Assembly (NCBI GenBank): GCA_964592375.1
Contig: CAZQDP010000035.1
Span: forward strand, 1 to 24,146
Source: CAZQDP01 sp964592375
GTDB taxonomy: Bacteria; Bacillota; Clostridia; RUG12999
Direction of reading: 5' to 3'
Length of the DNA: 24,146 bases
In this document: positions 14,488-21,880 of the stretch, one piece after another
Layout of the letters: each line of letters starts with the position of its first letter
Position numbering within the stretch: position 1 is the first letter of the stretch
Notes under the pieces: generated by a model
What the model was told of the DNA's origin: nothing
The model's database searches: none
What the model saw: only the letters and a program-made list of their open reading frames with translations
Made by a program: the position numbers and the translations under genes

Positions 14488-15858
14488 TTGAAATTGACTT
14501 ATGATTTAATCGTACTGGGTGGCGGCCCTGCCGGCTATTTGGCGGCAGAACGTGCCGGCCATGCCAAGCTAAATACATTGATTATTGAAAAACGTTCCTT
14601 GGGCGGCGTATGCCTTAATGAAGGATGTATTCCTTCTAAATCCTTGCTTTATTCGGCAAAGATTTATGATTATGCCAAACATGGAGAAAAGTATGGTGTA
14701 ACCTTTTCCGGCGCATCCCTTGATCACAAGGCGGTGGTGGAGCGAAAAAACAAGGTGGTGCAAACACTTGTATCCGGCGTAAAAGCCGCCATGAAAGCCC
14801 ATAAAGTAACCGTTATAGATGGCGAGGGCATAATCAATGGCAAGGATGAGCAAGGCTTTGCAGTGAGTGTGGGAAGCGAAGTATACCACGGCAAGAAGCT
14901 ACTGGTTGCCACCGGTTCTATGCCCATTGTTCCTCCGATTGACGGCGTAGCCGAAGGCGTGAAAAGCGGCCTTGTGCTGACCAACCGTGAAATATTGGAT
15001 TTAGAGGTGCTGCCTTCCAATCTAGTGATTGTGGGTGGGGGCGTAATCGGGCTTGAAATGGCCTCTTACTTTAACAGTGCCGGCACCAATGTTACCGTCA
15101 TTGAAATGTTAGATCATATTGCAGGGCCAACGGATAAAGACATTTCGGCCATTCTGCTGAAAAATTACCAGAAGAAGGGCATTGATTTCCGCCTTGGCTG
15201 TAAGGTAACAAAAATTGGTGCCGGCAGTGTGATTTTTGAAAAGGACGGAAAAACCGAAGAGGTCGTGGCGGACAAGGTACTGCTTTCTATTGGAAGAAGA
15301 CCGGTTTCGCAAAATATCGGCCTTGAAAACATCGGTGTTCAAATCGAGCGTGGCGCGGTTATTACCGACCGCTTCTGCAAAACCAACATCCCTGATGTCT
15401 ATGCGGCCGGCGATGTGAACGGCAAGTCCATGCTGGCGCACACCGCATACAGAGAGGCGGAAGTTGCCGTAAACCATATGCTGGGAAAGAAAGATGTCAT
15501 GCGCTACCGCGCCATTCCTGCCGTTATTTACACCAATCCGGAGGTTGGCAGTGTAGGCGAAACGGAAGAAACAGCCCGTGAAAAGGGCATTGAGATAGAG
15601 GTTGCCAATATCACCATGAAATATTCCGGCCGCTATGTGGCAGAAAACGAAGGCGGAGACGGTATCTGCAAGGTGATTGTGGACAAAAAATATAAGCGCC
15701 TCATCGGCGCCCATATGATTGGCAGCTATGCCTCGGAAATTATATTTGGTGCAGGCATTATGATTGAAACGGAAATGAGGATTGAGGATATCAAGGAAAT
15801 CGTGTTCCCTCATCCCACCGTGTGCGAAATCCTGCGAGAAGCTATTTTTCAACTTTAA
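14488..15858 (+). CDS. lpdA: Dihydrolipoyl dehydrogenase (E3)
   Basis: A 456-residue FAD-dependent disulfide oxidoreductase that reoxidises dihydrolipoamide with NAD+. Visible are the FAD-binding GGGPAGY (11-17), the redox-active pair in VCLNEGCIPSK (Cys 42 and 47), the NAD-binding GGGVIGLEMA, the second FAD motif VYAAGDVNG and the C-terminal FPHPTVCE with the catalytic His. The start is TTG at 14488 behind GAGGAGG; a second in-frame TTG two codons later is an alternative. It lies 13 nt after E2 and 29 nt before E1. This looks like the dedicated E3 for the complex encoded around it. Confidence 0.95.
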   Translation: MKLTYDLIVLGGGPAGYLAAERAGHAKLNTLIIEKRSLGGVCLNEGCIPSKSLLYSAKIYDYAKHGEKYGVTFSGASLDHKAVVERKNKVVQTLVSGVKAAMKAHKVTVIDGEGIINGKDEQGFAVSVGSEVYHGKKLLVATGSMPIVPPIDGVAEGVKSGLVLTNREILDLEVLPSNLVIVGGGVIGLEMASYFNSAGTNVTVIEMLDHIAGPTDKDISAILLKNYQKKGIDFRLGCKVTKIGAGSVIFEKDGKTEEVVADKVLLSIGRRPVSQNIGLENIGVQIERGAVITDRFCKTNIPDVYAAGDVNGKSMLAHTAYREAEVAVNHMLGKKDVMRYRAIPAVIYTNPEVGSVGETEETAREKGIEIEVANITMKYSGRYVAENEGGDGICKVIVDKKYKRLIGAHMIGSYASEIIFGAGIMIETEMRIEDIKEIVFPHPTVCEILREAIFQL

Positions 15859-15887
15859 AATGTGTAATATGAAAGGGGATCACCAAC

Positions 15888-18353
15888 ATGCCAAAAAGTC
15901 AATTTATTGACCCGAATGAGGTCAGAAAAAGTGGTAAAATTAAATTTACCGATATTCCCGTTAACCAATACAACAAAACCATTTCGCAAGAAAAAGAGAA
16001 TTTTTCCGGAGATGATTTTGTACGTATTTATCGGGATATGGCAATTATCCGCGAATTTGAAACCATGCTGTATCTGATTAAGACCCAGAGCGAATACAAC
16101 GGCGTTGCCTATAACAATCCCGGCCCCGCCCATCTTTCCATGGGTCAGGAAGCCTCTGCAGTAGGTCAAGCATACCTACTGGATAAGGAGGACTACATTT
16201 TTGGTTCTCACAGAAGCCACGGGGAAATTCTTGCCAAAGGCCTTTCTGCCATTGACAAATTGGATGACAAAGCACTCTATGCCATTATGGAAGGCTTTTT
16301 GGGCGGCAGTATTCTAAAAATCGTTGAAAAAGGCCAGTCCAGCGTAAAGGATCTTGCCATTGAGTTTTTGGTTTATGGCGCACTTGCAGAAGTTTTTGCT
16401 CGTGAAACCGGCTTTCACAAGGGGCTTGGCGGATCGATGCATGCCTTCTTCCTGCCATTTGGTATTTATCCCAATAATGCCATCGTGGGTGGTGCGGCTA
16501 CGGTTGCCATGGGTGCTGCTTTGTATAAAAAAGTCAACAATAAAAACGGTATTGTTATTTCCAATGTAGGTGACGGTTCCCTGGGCTGTGGCCCTGTTTG
16601 GGAAGCCATGATGTTTGGCGCGATGGATCAGTTTAAGCAACTATGGGATGAAGCACATCGTGGTGGACTTCCCATTATATTCAATTTCTTTAACAATATG
16701 TACGGCATGGGCGGCCAAACCTATGGCGAAACAATGCCATTTGGCCAGCTTGCTAGAATTGGTGCCGGTATCAATCCGGAGCAGATGCATGCAGAGCGAG
16801 TGGATGGCTACAATCCACTTGCAGTCATTGATGCAATCAGAAGAAAAAGACAAATATTATCCGAAAAGAAGGGTCCTGTTCTTCTTGATACACTGACCTA
16901 CCGCTACAGCGGACATTCCCCATCCGATGCTTCCTCCTATCGAACAAAAGAGGAAATTGAAGCTTGGGAAGCTTGTGATGTACTCAAAGCATACAGCAAG
17001 AAGCTCATAGACGGCAAGGTAGCAAAATCCGATGCCTTTGCTCAAATTGACGAGCAAGTGAAAACCATGATGACAAAGATCTGCGCAATGGCCTCTGACC
17101 TTAGCATTTCTCCTCGCATGGATTTGGACAGGGCGCCTGATCAAATTGAAAAAATCATGTTCTCCAATCTCTCCATTGAGAAAATGGAAGACAGACCTTG
17201 CGATGTGCTCATGCCTTTAGAGGAAAACCCAAGAGTCGTGCAACTTGCCAAAAAGGAACGCTATGCCTTTGATGCAAATGGCAAGCCAGTATCCAAAAAC
17301 AAACTCTACCAACTGCGTGATGGTATTTTCGAAGCGATTATTGATAAATATTATAAAGATCCCACCCTCATCAGCTACGGCGAAGACGTACGTGACTGGG
17401 GCGGCGCCTTTGCAGTATATAGAGGTCTTACCGAAGCGCTTCCTTATCATAGGCTGTTTAACTCCCCCATCTCCGAAGCTGCCATTGTTGGCTCTGCTGT
17501 AGGTTACGCCATGGCAGGCGGCAGGGTTATCGCTGAGCTGATGTACTGCGACTTCTTAGGTCGTGCGGGAGACGAGGTATTTAATCAGCTGTCTAAATGG
17601 CAGTCCATGAGTGCAGGCCTGCTGAAAATGCCTGTGGTTCTGCGCGTATCCGTTGGCTCCAAATATGGTGCGCAGCATTCTCAGGACTGGACCGCGCTTG
17701 TATCCCATATTCCGGGCCTGAAGGTTGTTTTCCCTGTTACGCCTTATGATGCAAAGGGTCTCATGAATTCTGCACTTGCCGGCACCGACCCGGTGGTATT
17801 CTTCGAAAGCCAGAGAATTTACGATATCGGCGAACAATTCCATAAAGAAGGCGTGCCGGAAGGCTATTATGAAATCCCAATCGGCGAGCCGGATATCAAA
17901 AAGCAGGGATCAGATCTGACCATTCTTACCGTAGGCTCCACGCTGTACAATGCCTTAGAAGCCGCAAAACAGCTGGAAGACAAATACGGCATTAGCGCAG
18001 AGGTGATTGATGCACGCTCCGTTGTACCTTTCAATTATGACCTTGTCATTGAATCCGTGAAGAAGACCGGGAAAATTGTTTTGGCAAGTGATGCTTGCGA
18101 ACGTGGAAGTATCTTAAAGGATATGGCGGCCAATATCACAGAGCTGGCATTTGATTATTTAGATGCACCTCCCGTGGTTGTGGGTTCACGCAACTGGATC
18201 ACGCCTGCCTTTGAATTAGAGCGTCATTTCTTCCCTCAGGCAGACTGGATTATTGATGCAGTTCATGAAAGAATCATGTCCCTGCCAGGCCACAGCGTTG
18301 CAAACAATTTCACAGACGGCGAAAAGCTCAGAAGAAGCAAACACGGCGTATAA
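15888..18353 (+). CDS. Thiamine-diphosphate-dependent 2-oxoacid dehydrogenase E1, alpha and beta subunits fused
   Basis: An 821-residue enzyme that decarboxylates a 2-oxo substrate and reductively acylates E2. The alpha part (about 40-430) has HRSHGE (108-112), KGLGGSMHAFF (178-188) and the TPP motif from GDG (228-230) to NN (269-270). The beta part (about 460-805) starts at LYQLRDGIFEAI and contains SYGEDV, NSPISEAAIVG and VLRVSVGSKYGAQHSQD. A stretch of about 45 residues between HGEILAKG and VFARETG (about 118-167) is longer than in ordinary E1-alpha. E1 is usually two genes, so this is a fusion. The last 24 codons and the terminator are repeated at 20001-20149. The C-terminus after about 800 is a short charged tail. 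The substrate is pyruvate, acetoin or a related compound; not resolved. Confidence 0.9.
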   Translation: MPKSQFIDPNEVRKSGKIKFTDIPVNQYNKTISQEKENFSGDDFVRIYRDMAIIREFETMLYLIKTQSEYNGVAYNNPGPAHLSMGQEASAVGQAYLLDKEDYIFGSHRSHGEILAKGLSAIDKLDDKALYAIMEGFLGGSILKIVEKGQSSVKDLAIEFLVYGALAEVFARETGFHKGLGGSMHAFFLPFGIYPNNAIVGGAATVAMGAALYKKVNNKNGIVISNVGDGSLGCGPVWEAMMFGAMDQFKQLWDEAHRGGLPIIFNFFNNMYGMGGQTYGETMPFGQLARIGAGINPEQMHAERVDGYNPLAVIDAIRRKRQILSEKKGPVLLDTLTYRYSGHSPSDASSYRTKEEIEAWEACDVLKAYSKKLIDGKVAKSDAFAQIDEQVKTMMTKICAMASDLSISPRMDLDRAPDQIEKIMFSNLSIEKMEDRPCDVLMPLEENPRVVQLAKKERYAFDANGKPVSKNKLYQLRDGIFEAIIDKYYKDPTLISYGEDVRDWGGAFAVYRGLTEALPYHRLFNSPISEAAIVGSAVGYAMAGGRVIAELMYCDFLGRAGDEVFNQLSKWQSMSAGLLKMPVVLRVSVGSKYGAQHSQDWTALVSHIPGLKVVFPVTPYDAKGLMNSALAGTDPVVFFESQRIYDIGEQFHKEGVPEGYYEIPIGEPDIKKQGSDLTILTVGSTLYNALEAAKQLEDKYGISAEVIDARSVVPFNYDLVIESVKKTGKIVLASDACERGSILKDMAANITELAFDYLDAPPVVVGSRNWITPAFELERHFFPQADWIIDAVHERIMSLPGHSVANNFTDGEKLRRSKHGV

Positions 18354-18430
18354 GTTTTAAATACGAAAAATGCAAATAGAAAATGGTGTCGGCATATCGC
18401 CGGCACCATTTTTTGTGGTTTATATACAAC
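18282..18430 (+). repeat. Direct repeat, left copy (E1 3' end plus terminator)
   Basis: 149 nt covering the last 24 codons and stop of E1, the spacer and the terminator. It aligns without gaps to 20001-20149. I count 14 mismatches by hand, 11 of them in the coding part. The homology stops at TTTATATACAAC on both sides. Confidence 0.9.
18382..18414 (+). terminator. Rho-independent terminator of the sugar/2-oxoacid dehydrogenase operon
   Basis: A 12-bp stem (AATGGTGTCGGC, 18382-18393, with its complement at 18399-18410, one G-U pair), a 5-nt loop and a T-run. It lies 28 nt past the E1 stop. Confidence 0.9.
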
Positions 18431-18458
18431 AATCTAATGGAAACTAACCTGTGCTTGA

Positions 18459-18487
18459 TTGACTCTTGAAGTGTTTTATAGTATGAT
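18459..18487 (+). promoter_or_regulatory. Promoter of the small membrane protein gene
   Basis: TTGACT (18459-18464), a 17-bp spacer and TATGAT (18482-18487), about 30 bp upstream of the TTG start. Confidence 0.6.
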
Positions 18488-18513
18488 AATGGTTAGATTG
18501 TGAGGTGGATATT

Positions 18514-18966
18514 TTGAAAAAAGATGTAAAACTATTTAATGCATTATTTCCTTTTTGGATGTTAAAATATATTGCTCCTATAATGTGGGGTGTTGTAGCG
18601 ATAGGTAATTTTCTGATAGATAGCTTGGTTTTATTTATTGCTATACTTGTTTTGCGTATTGAACCAAAATGGAACTTTTACAAAGCTAACATATTTAAAA
18701 TTTTTATTTTCGGATTATTGGCTGACATAATTGGTTCTTCAATTATGTTTGCATTATCGTCCTTTTTCAATGTAGGAAGAATGGGTGATGAATGGTATTT
18801 AACCCTTCCTGCTCTTGTAATATCGGGAATATGTATTTTTATATTAAATTACTTAATCACATTTAGAAAGAGTGATAAAAATTTATGAACAAAATTTTCC
18901 CTTATTTTTGCAATAGCAACTGCACCGTACACTTTCTTGATTCCTTCTGTCTGGTTGTATGGATAA
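18514..18966 (+). pseudogene. Small membrane protein, probably truncated by an in-frame TGA
   Basis: From TTG at 18514 (GAGGTGG upstream) the frame reads 124 residues to TGA at 18886-18888, with three hydrophobic helices (IAPIMWGVVAIGNFLIDSLV, FKIFIFGLLADIIGSSIMF, LTLPALVISGICIFILNYLI). Directly after the TGA the same frame continues for 25 codons to TAA at 18964-18966 and encodes another convincing helix, SLIFAIATAPYTFLIPSVWL. This suggests that the parent protein had about 150 residues and four helices, and that the TGA is a nonsense mutation. The 124-residue product might still be made. I do not recognise the family. The region is AT-rich and lies in the insert between the two E1 3'-end copies. 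Confidence 0.6.
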
Positions 18967-19110
18967 AATCGGGTAGTTAATATTAAGCTTGATACAATGC
19001 AAGGGGACTTAAACAAAGCTTTAAGCTTCCACTGTGTACCCACAAAAGGCTTGAATATTGGGTACCCCAAGCCCTTTTTTCTTCTGTTTTAAAAATTCTT
19101 TTAAAATATA
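18967..19110. other. Intergenic stretch inside the insert
   Basis: No coding region is convincing on either strand. A possible weak terminator lies at 19048-19080; nothing else is recognised. Confidence 0.5.
19048..19080 (+). terminator. Possible weak terminator
   Basis: GGCTTG (19048-19053) pairs with CAAGCC (19068-19073); a GGGTACCC palindrome sits in the loop, and a T-run follows at 19075-19080. The stem is only 6 bp. Confidence 0.35.
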
Positions 19111-19139
19111 TTGATTTTTATGTTGAAAAGGCATATAAT
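19111..19139 (+). promoter_or_regulatory. Promoter of the AbrB/PIN toxin-antitoxin pair
   Basis: TTGATT (19111-19116), a 17-bp spacer and TATAAT (19134-19139), about 45 bp upstream of the antitoxin start. Confidence 0.7.
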
Positions 19140-19183
19140 ATAAGCAGGTAAGGAATACAAGGAATGATAAGGAGATGTTTTTT

Positions 19184-19441
19184 ATGGAATTAGCTAAAAT
19201 TACTTCAAAAGGACAAATAACATTGCCTATTACGATAAGAAGGTCACTTTCATTATCGGATGGTGATAAGGTTGCATTCATTGAAAATAATGGTCAATAT
19301 GTTTTGGTTAATCCAACAAAGTTAGCTTTTGAAGAAGCTCAAAAAGCATTTGAAGGTGAGGCAGAAAGACTTGGATTGAAAAATATTGACGATGTTGTTG
19401 CAATGATTAAAGAAATTCGTGCAGAGAAGCGAGGGAAGTAG
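19184..19441 (+). CDS. AbrB/MazE/SpoVT-type antitoxin
   Basis: An 85-residue protein whose N-terminal half is the swapped-hairpin AbrB DNA-binding fold: MELAKITSKGQITLPITIRR, then LSLSDGDKVAFIENNGQYVL. The C-terminal half is charged and probably wraps the toxin. ATG at 19184 lies nine bases from GGAG; the ATG at 19175 is adjacent to that site and too close. It ends one nucleotide before the PIN toxin gene starts, a typical antitoxin-first arrangement. These antitoxins usually repress their own promoter, here at 19111-19139. Base composition is AT-rich compared with the E1 gene, in line with acquisition. Confidence 0.9.
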   Translation: MELAKITSKGQITLPITIRRSLSLSDGDKVAFIENNGQYVLVNPTKLAFEEAQKAFEGEAERLGLKNIDDVVAMIKEIRAEKRGK

Positions 19442-19442
19442 A

Positions 19443-19841
19443 ATGAGAATAATGTTAGATACAAATATTCTCATTTCTGCTTTCATTTTTAAGAGCAAAC
19501 TTATTAGTGAAATAATTGATAGATTGGCAATTAAGTATAAGACAGTAATTTGTTCTTATGTTATTGACGAATTGCATGAAGTTGTCGAGAAGAAATTTGC
19601 TAACAGAAGTGCTGATTTAGAAGATTTTTTAACAAAGTTGCCATTTGAATATTTTTATACTCCCAAAATTATACCTAAGCATGATTTGTTTAAAATAAGA
19701 GATGTTGATGATGAGAAGGTTTTATATTCAGCAATTTTAGCCGACGTTGATATATTAATCACCGGCGACAAGGATTTTTCAGATATAGATATTGAACGAC
19801 CGGAAATACTGACACCAAATAAATTCTTGGACAGATATTAA
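19443..19841 (+). CDS. PIN-domain toxin, probable ribonuclease (COG1569 type)
   Basis: A 132-residue PIN-domain protein of the kind paired with AbrB-type antitoxins. The acidic metal-binding residues are visible: Asp 6 and Asn 8 in MLDTNILISAF, the Glu in VIDELHEVV, an Asp in VDDEKVLYSA and the final pair in ILITGDKDFSD. This set coordinates Mg2+ or Mn2+ in an RNase active site. It appears intact. The start is ATG at 19443, almost touching the antitoxin stop, with GAGGG upstream inside the antitoxin gene. RNA target unknown. Confidence 0.9.
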   Translation: MRIMLDTNILISAFIFKSKLISEIIDRLAIKYKTVICSYVIDELHEVVEKKFANRSADLEDFLTKLPFEYFYTPKIIPKHDLFKIRDVDDEKVLYSAILADVDILITGDKDFSDIDIERPEILTPNKFLDRY

Positions 19842-19965
19842 TTTTTTGCGGTCAAATTGCACAAAAACACAATTGCGAATTTATGCACTTATACGAAGTT
19901 TGGCATTTGATGGGGACGGGACTTTTTTGTAACGAAAATAAAGCTGAAATGTTATGAAAAAGGCA

Positions 19966-19997
19966 TGGCCCCAATAACACTTGGCCCCAATAACACT
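19966..19997 (+). repeat. Two tandem copies of a 16-bp unit
   Basis: TGGCCCCAATAACACT at 19966-19981 is repeated exactly at 19982-19997. It ends 3 bp before the second E1 3'-end copy, so it marks the right junction of the insert. Confidence 0.85.
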
Positions 19998-20000
19998 AAA

Positions 20001-20149
20001 CTGTCAGGCCACAGCGGTAGCAATAACTTAGCAGATGGTGAAAAGCTCAGAAGAAGCAAACACGGCGTATAAGTTTTAAATACGGAAAATACAAATAAAA
20101 AATGGTGTCGGCATATCGCCGGCACCATTTTTTGTGGTTTATATACAAC
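20001..20149 (+). pseudogene. Orphan copy of the E1 3' end plus terminator (right direct repeat)
   Basis: 149 nt aligned without gaps to 18282-18430. In the E1 frame it reads LSGHSGSNNLADGEKLRRSK followed by HGV and a stop. It differs from the live copy by five substitutions (P to S, V to G, A to S, F to L, T to A) plus four synonymous changes. No open frame leads into it. The pattern shows that this copy diverged while under coding constraint, so it is not a recent simple duplication. It may be the original chromosomal E1 end, or one left from another allele or paralogue. Confidence 0.8.
20101..20133 (+). terminator. Second terminator copy, probably bidirectional
   Basis: The same 12-bp stem as at 18382 (20101-20112 with 20118-20129), with a T-run on the plus strand. 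Six A residues to the left (20095-20100) give a T-run on the minus strand too. It can end the toxin transcript from the left and the thiamine operon from the right. Confidence 0.8.
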
Positions 20150-20185
20150 GTTCTTACATAATATAATAAAATCATCTCCGTTCCA

Positions 20186-20347
20186 CGTAGGGAACGCATT
20201 GCATGCGTTCCGGAAGGCGACCACACAAAATTACAATGTTCAAAAATAATACAAATTTTCAATTCAATAATCACGAAGGCAATGCGAAACCACGCAACAA
20301 AATGGAATGGATACATAAAACGGAACGCATACAATGCGTTCCCTACG
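20186..20347. mobile_element. MITE-like hairpin element with 27-bp inverted ends
   Basis: The arms 20186-20212 and 20321-20347 are inverted copies with one mismatch in 27 bp, around a 108-nt AT-rich core. Each arm also contains its own palindrome (GGAACGCAT, three bases, ATGCGTTCC in the left arm). No transposase is encoded. It has the form of a non-autonomous repeat, but its family is not recognised. Confidence 0.6.
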
Positions 20348-20420
20348 AGAGATAAGGCGATCTCATTTTGGAGGGGCTCGGGACGGGGTAGTGTTTGCGC
20401 GATGGGATTTTTCTTCTGAG

Positions 20421-21203
20421 TTATATCATATACATATGGTCAAGCGGACCGCTTCCTTTGCCAAGGTCGAGCCCGGCCATCAGTGCGCCGGTTACATATG
20501 CCTTTGCTTTCCGTATACACCCCTCCAATGCCTCGCCGCTTGCCAAATGGCAGGCAATGGCAGAGGATAAGCTGCAGCCTGTTCCATGAGTATTGGGATT
20601 GTTGATGCGTTTTTCATGGAACCATGTGGCACGATTTTCATGGTATAAAAGATCGCTCGCCGATGTATCCAAATGCCCGCCTTTGATGAGTACTGCGCAT
20701 GGAAAGCGCTTTGCAATGCTTTGAGCGGCGCTGTGCATATCCGCTTCGCAGCTAATTTCTCTGCCGCAAAGCACCTGCGCTTCGGGTATATTTGGAGTTG
20801 CAAGTGTGGCAAGCGGCAAAAGCTTTGAGGCCAGGGTATGAACGGCGTGATCATCTAAAAGCTTGCTACCGCTCGTTGCAATCATCACGGGATCCACCAC
20901 AATATTTTTGGCACCATAGCGAACAAGCGCATCTGCAATGACCTCAATAATTTTGGCATTAGACACCATCCCGATTTTCACCGCATCCGGAAAAATATCT
21001 TCAAAAATGCAGTCCAGCTGCATGCCTACAAACTCAGCATCCACTTCTACTACGCCATACACACCAGTTGTGTTTTGAGCGGTCAGTGCAGTGATGGCAC
21101 TTTCGGCATACATTTTGTGGGCTGTGATTGTTTTGATATCAGCCTGAATGCCTGCACCGCCGCTACAATCCGAGCCTGCAATTGTCAATACCTTCTTCAT
21201 CAT
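20421..21203 (-). CDS. thiD: Hydroxymethylpyrimidine/phosphomethylpyrimidine kinase
   Basis: A 260-residue ribokinase-fold enzyme that phosphorylates HMP to HMP-P and then HMP-PP for thiamine synthesis. The N-terminal substrate site IAGSDCSGGAGIQAD (about 8-22), VVDPVMIATSG (about 102-112), LIKGGH and the ATP/anion-hole motif GTGCSLSSAIA (207-217) are all present. Start 21203; a second ATG follows directly and either could serve, with GGGGGAA upstream. It is the last gene of the riboswitch operon, 35 nt after thiE. Its terminator is probably the inherited hairpin at 20101-20133, beyond the MITE-like element. Confidence 0.95.
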   Translation of the reverse strand: MMKKVLTIAGSDCSGGAGIQADIKTITAHKMYAESAITALTAQNTTGVYGVVEVDAEFVGMQLDCIFEDIFPDAVKIGMVSNAKIIEVIADALVRYGAKNIVVDPVMIATSGSKLLDDHAVHTLASKLLPLATLATPNIPEAQVLCGREISCEADMHSAAQSIAKRFPCAVLIKGGHLDTSASDLLYHENRATWFHEKRINNPNTHGTGCSLSSAIACHLASGEALEGCIRKAKAYVTGALMAGLDLGKGSGPLDHMYMI

Positions 21204-21238
21204 TTTTAAAAGTTCCCCCTCTTCCGTAGCCGCATTAC

Positions 21239-21880
21239 TTATTTTAATACAATCTCTCTTGATACTTTCAGCATCTGCCTTGTGGCCATTACAATATCTT
21301 GCTGAGCAAAAATTGCAGATATTACGGCAATGCCCCCTATCCCTGTTCCTTTGAGCCTTAATGCATTGTGTGCATCAATTCCACCAATGGCAACCACGGG
21401 AATGGTCACCGCTTTGCAAATCGCACCAAGTGTTTTGATGGACACCAAATCGGCATCATTTTTCGTTGTGGTTGGGAAAACCGCTCCTACGCCAAGATAG
21501 TCCGCTCCACCCATCTGAGCTTCTACCGCTTGCTCCAATGTTTGAACCGATACGCCAATGATTTTTTCGCTGCCAAGCTTGGCCCTAACATTGCAAATCT
21601 GCATATCACTCTGCCCCACATGTACGCCATCTGCATCACAGGCGGCAGCCATTTCCACATGGTCATTGATTATAAAAGGAACATGGTATGCAAGGCAAAG
21701 CGCTTTGAGCTTTTTTGCTTCCGATAAAAAGAATGCATCCTCCACATCTTTTTCGCGGTACTGCAAACAAGTGGCCCCCCCTTTGAGGCACAGCTCTGCC
21801 TGCTCCACAAGCGTTTGATGTGTGCACCACGTGCGGCCTGACACCGCATACAGCAGCATAGACGCTTTATCGCACCTCAT
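21239..21880 (-). CDS. thiE: Thiamine-phosphate synthase
   Basis: A 213-residue TIM-barrel enzyme that joins HMP-PP and thiazole phosphate. The diagnostic segments are LQYREKD, FIINDHVEMAAACDADGVHVGQSD (written in two parts in the gene, near residues 70-95), GVGAVFPTTTK and VAIGGIDAHN. ATG at 21880 has GAGGTG at good spacing and lies inside the end of thiM, overlapping it by 14 nt. An in-frame ATG ten codons earlier (21910) lies further inside thiM and lacks support. The arrangement M-E-D is a common salvage order. Confidence 0.95.
   Translation of the reverse strand: MRCDKASMLLYAVSGRTWCTHQTLVEQAELCLKGGATCLQYREKDVEDAFFLSEAKKLKALCLAYHVPFIINDHVEMAAACDADGVHVGQSDMQICNVRAKLGSEKIIGVSVQTLEQAVEAQMGGADYLGVGAVFPTTTKNDADLVSIKTLGAICKAVTIPVVAIGGIDAHNALRLKGTGIGGIAVISAIFAQQDIVMATRQMLKVSREIVLK

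Larger units (their letters stand above)
19842..20420. other. Non-coding stretch of remnants between the toxin gene and thiD
   Basis: It holds, in order, GC-rich scraps (GGGGACGGGAC near 19911), a tandem 16-bp repeat (19966-19997), the second E1 3'-end copy with its terminator (20001-20149), a 162-nt hairpin element (20186-20347) and a short GC-rich tail (about 20370-20405). No complete gene is supported on either strand. Confidence 0.75.

Noticed and set aside
15109..15852. Long antisense open frame (247 codons, minus) inside the E3 gene
   Set aside because: It lies fully opposite a clearly real lpdA gene, has no ribosome site or recognisable domain, and is explained by codon bias.
18886..18888. 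TGA read as selenocysteine
   Set aside because: No SECIS-like hairpin was evident after it, and the surrounding protein is a simple membrane protein in a decayed insert; a nonsense change is simpler.
18849..19070. Possible transposase fragment on the minus strand
   Set aside because: The 73-codon frame has no transposase motif; on the plus strand the same DNA reads better as the lost end of the membrane gene.
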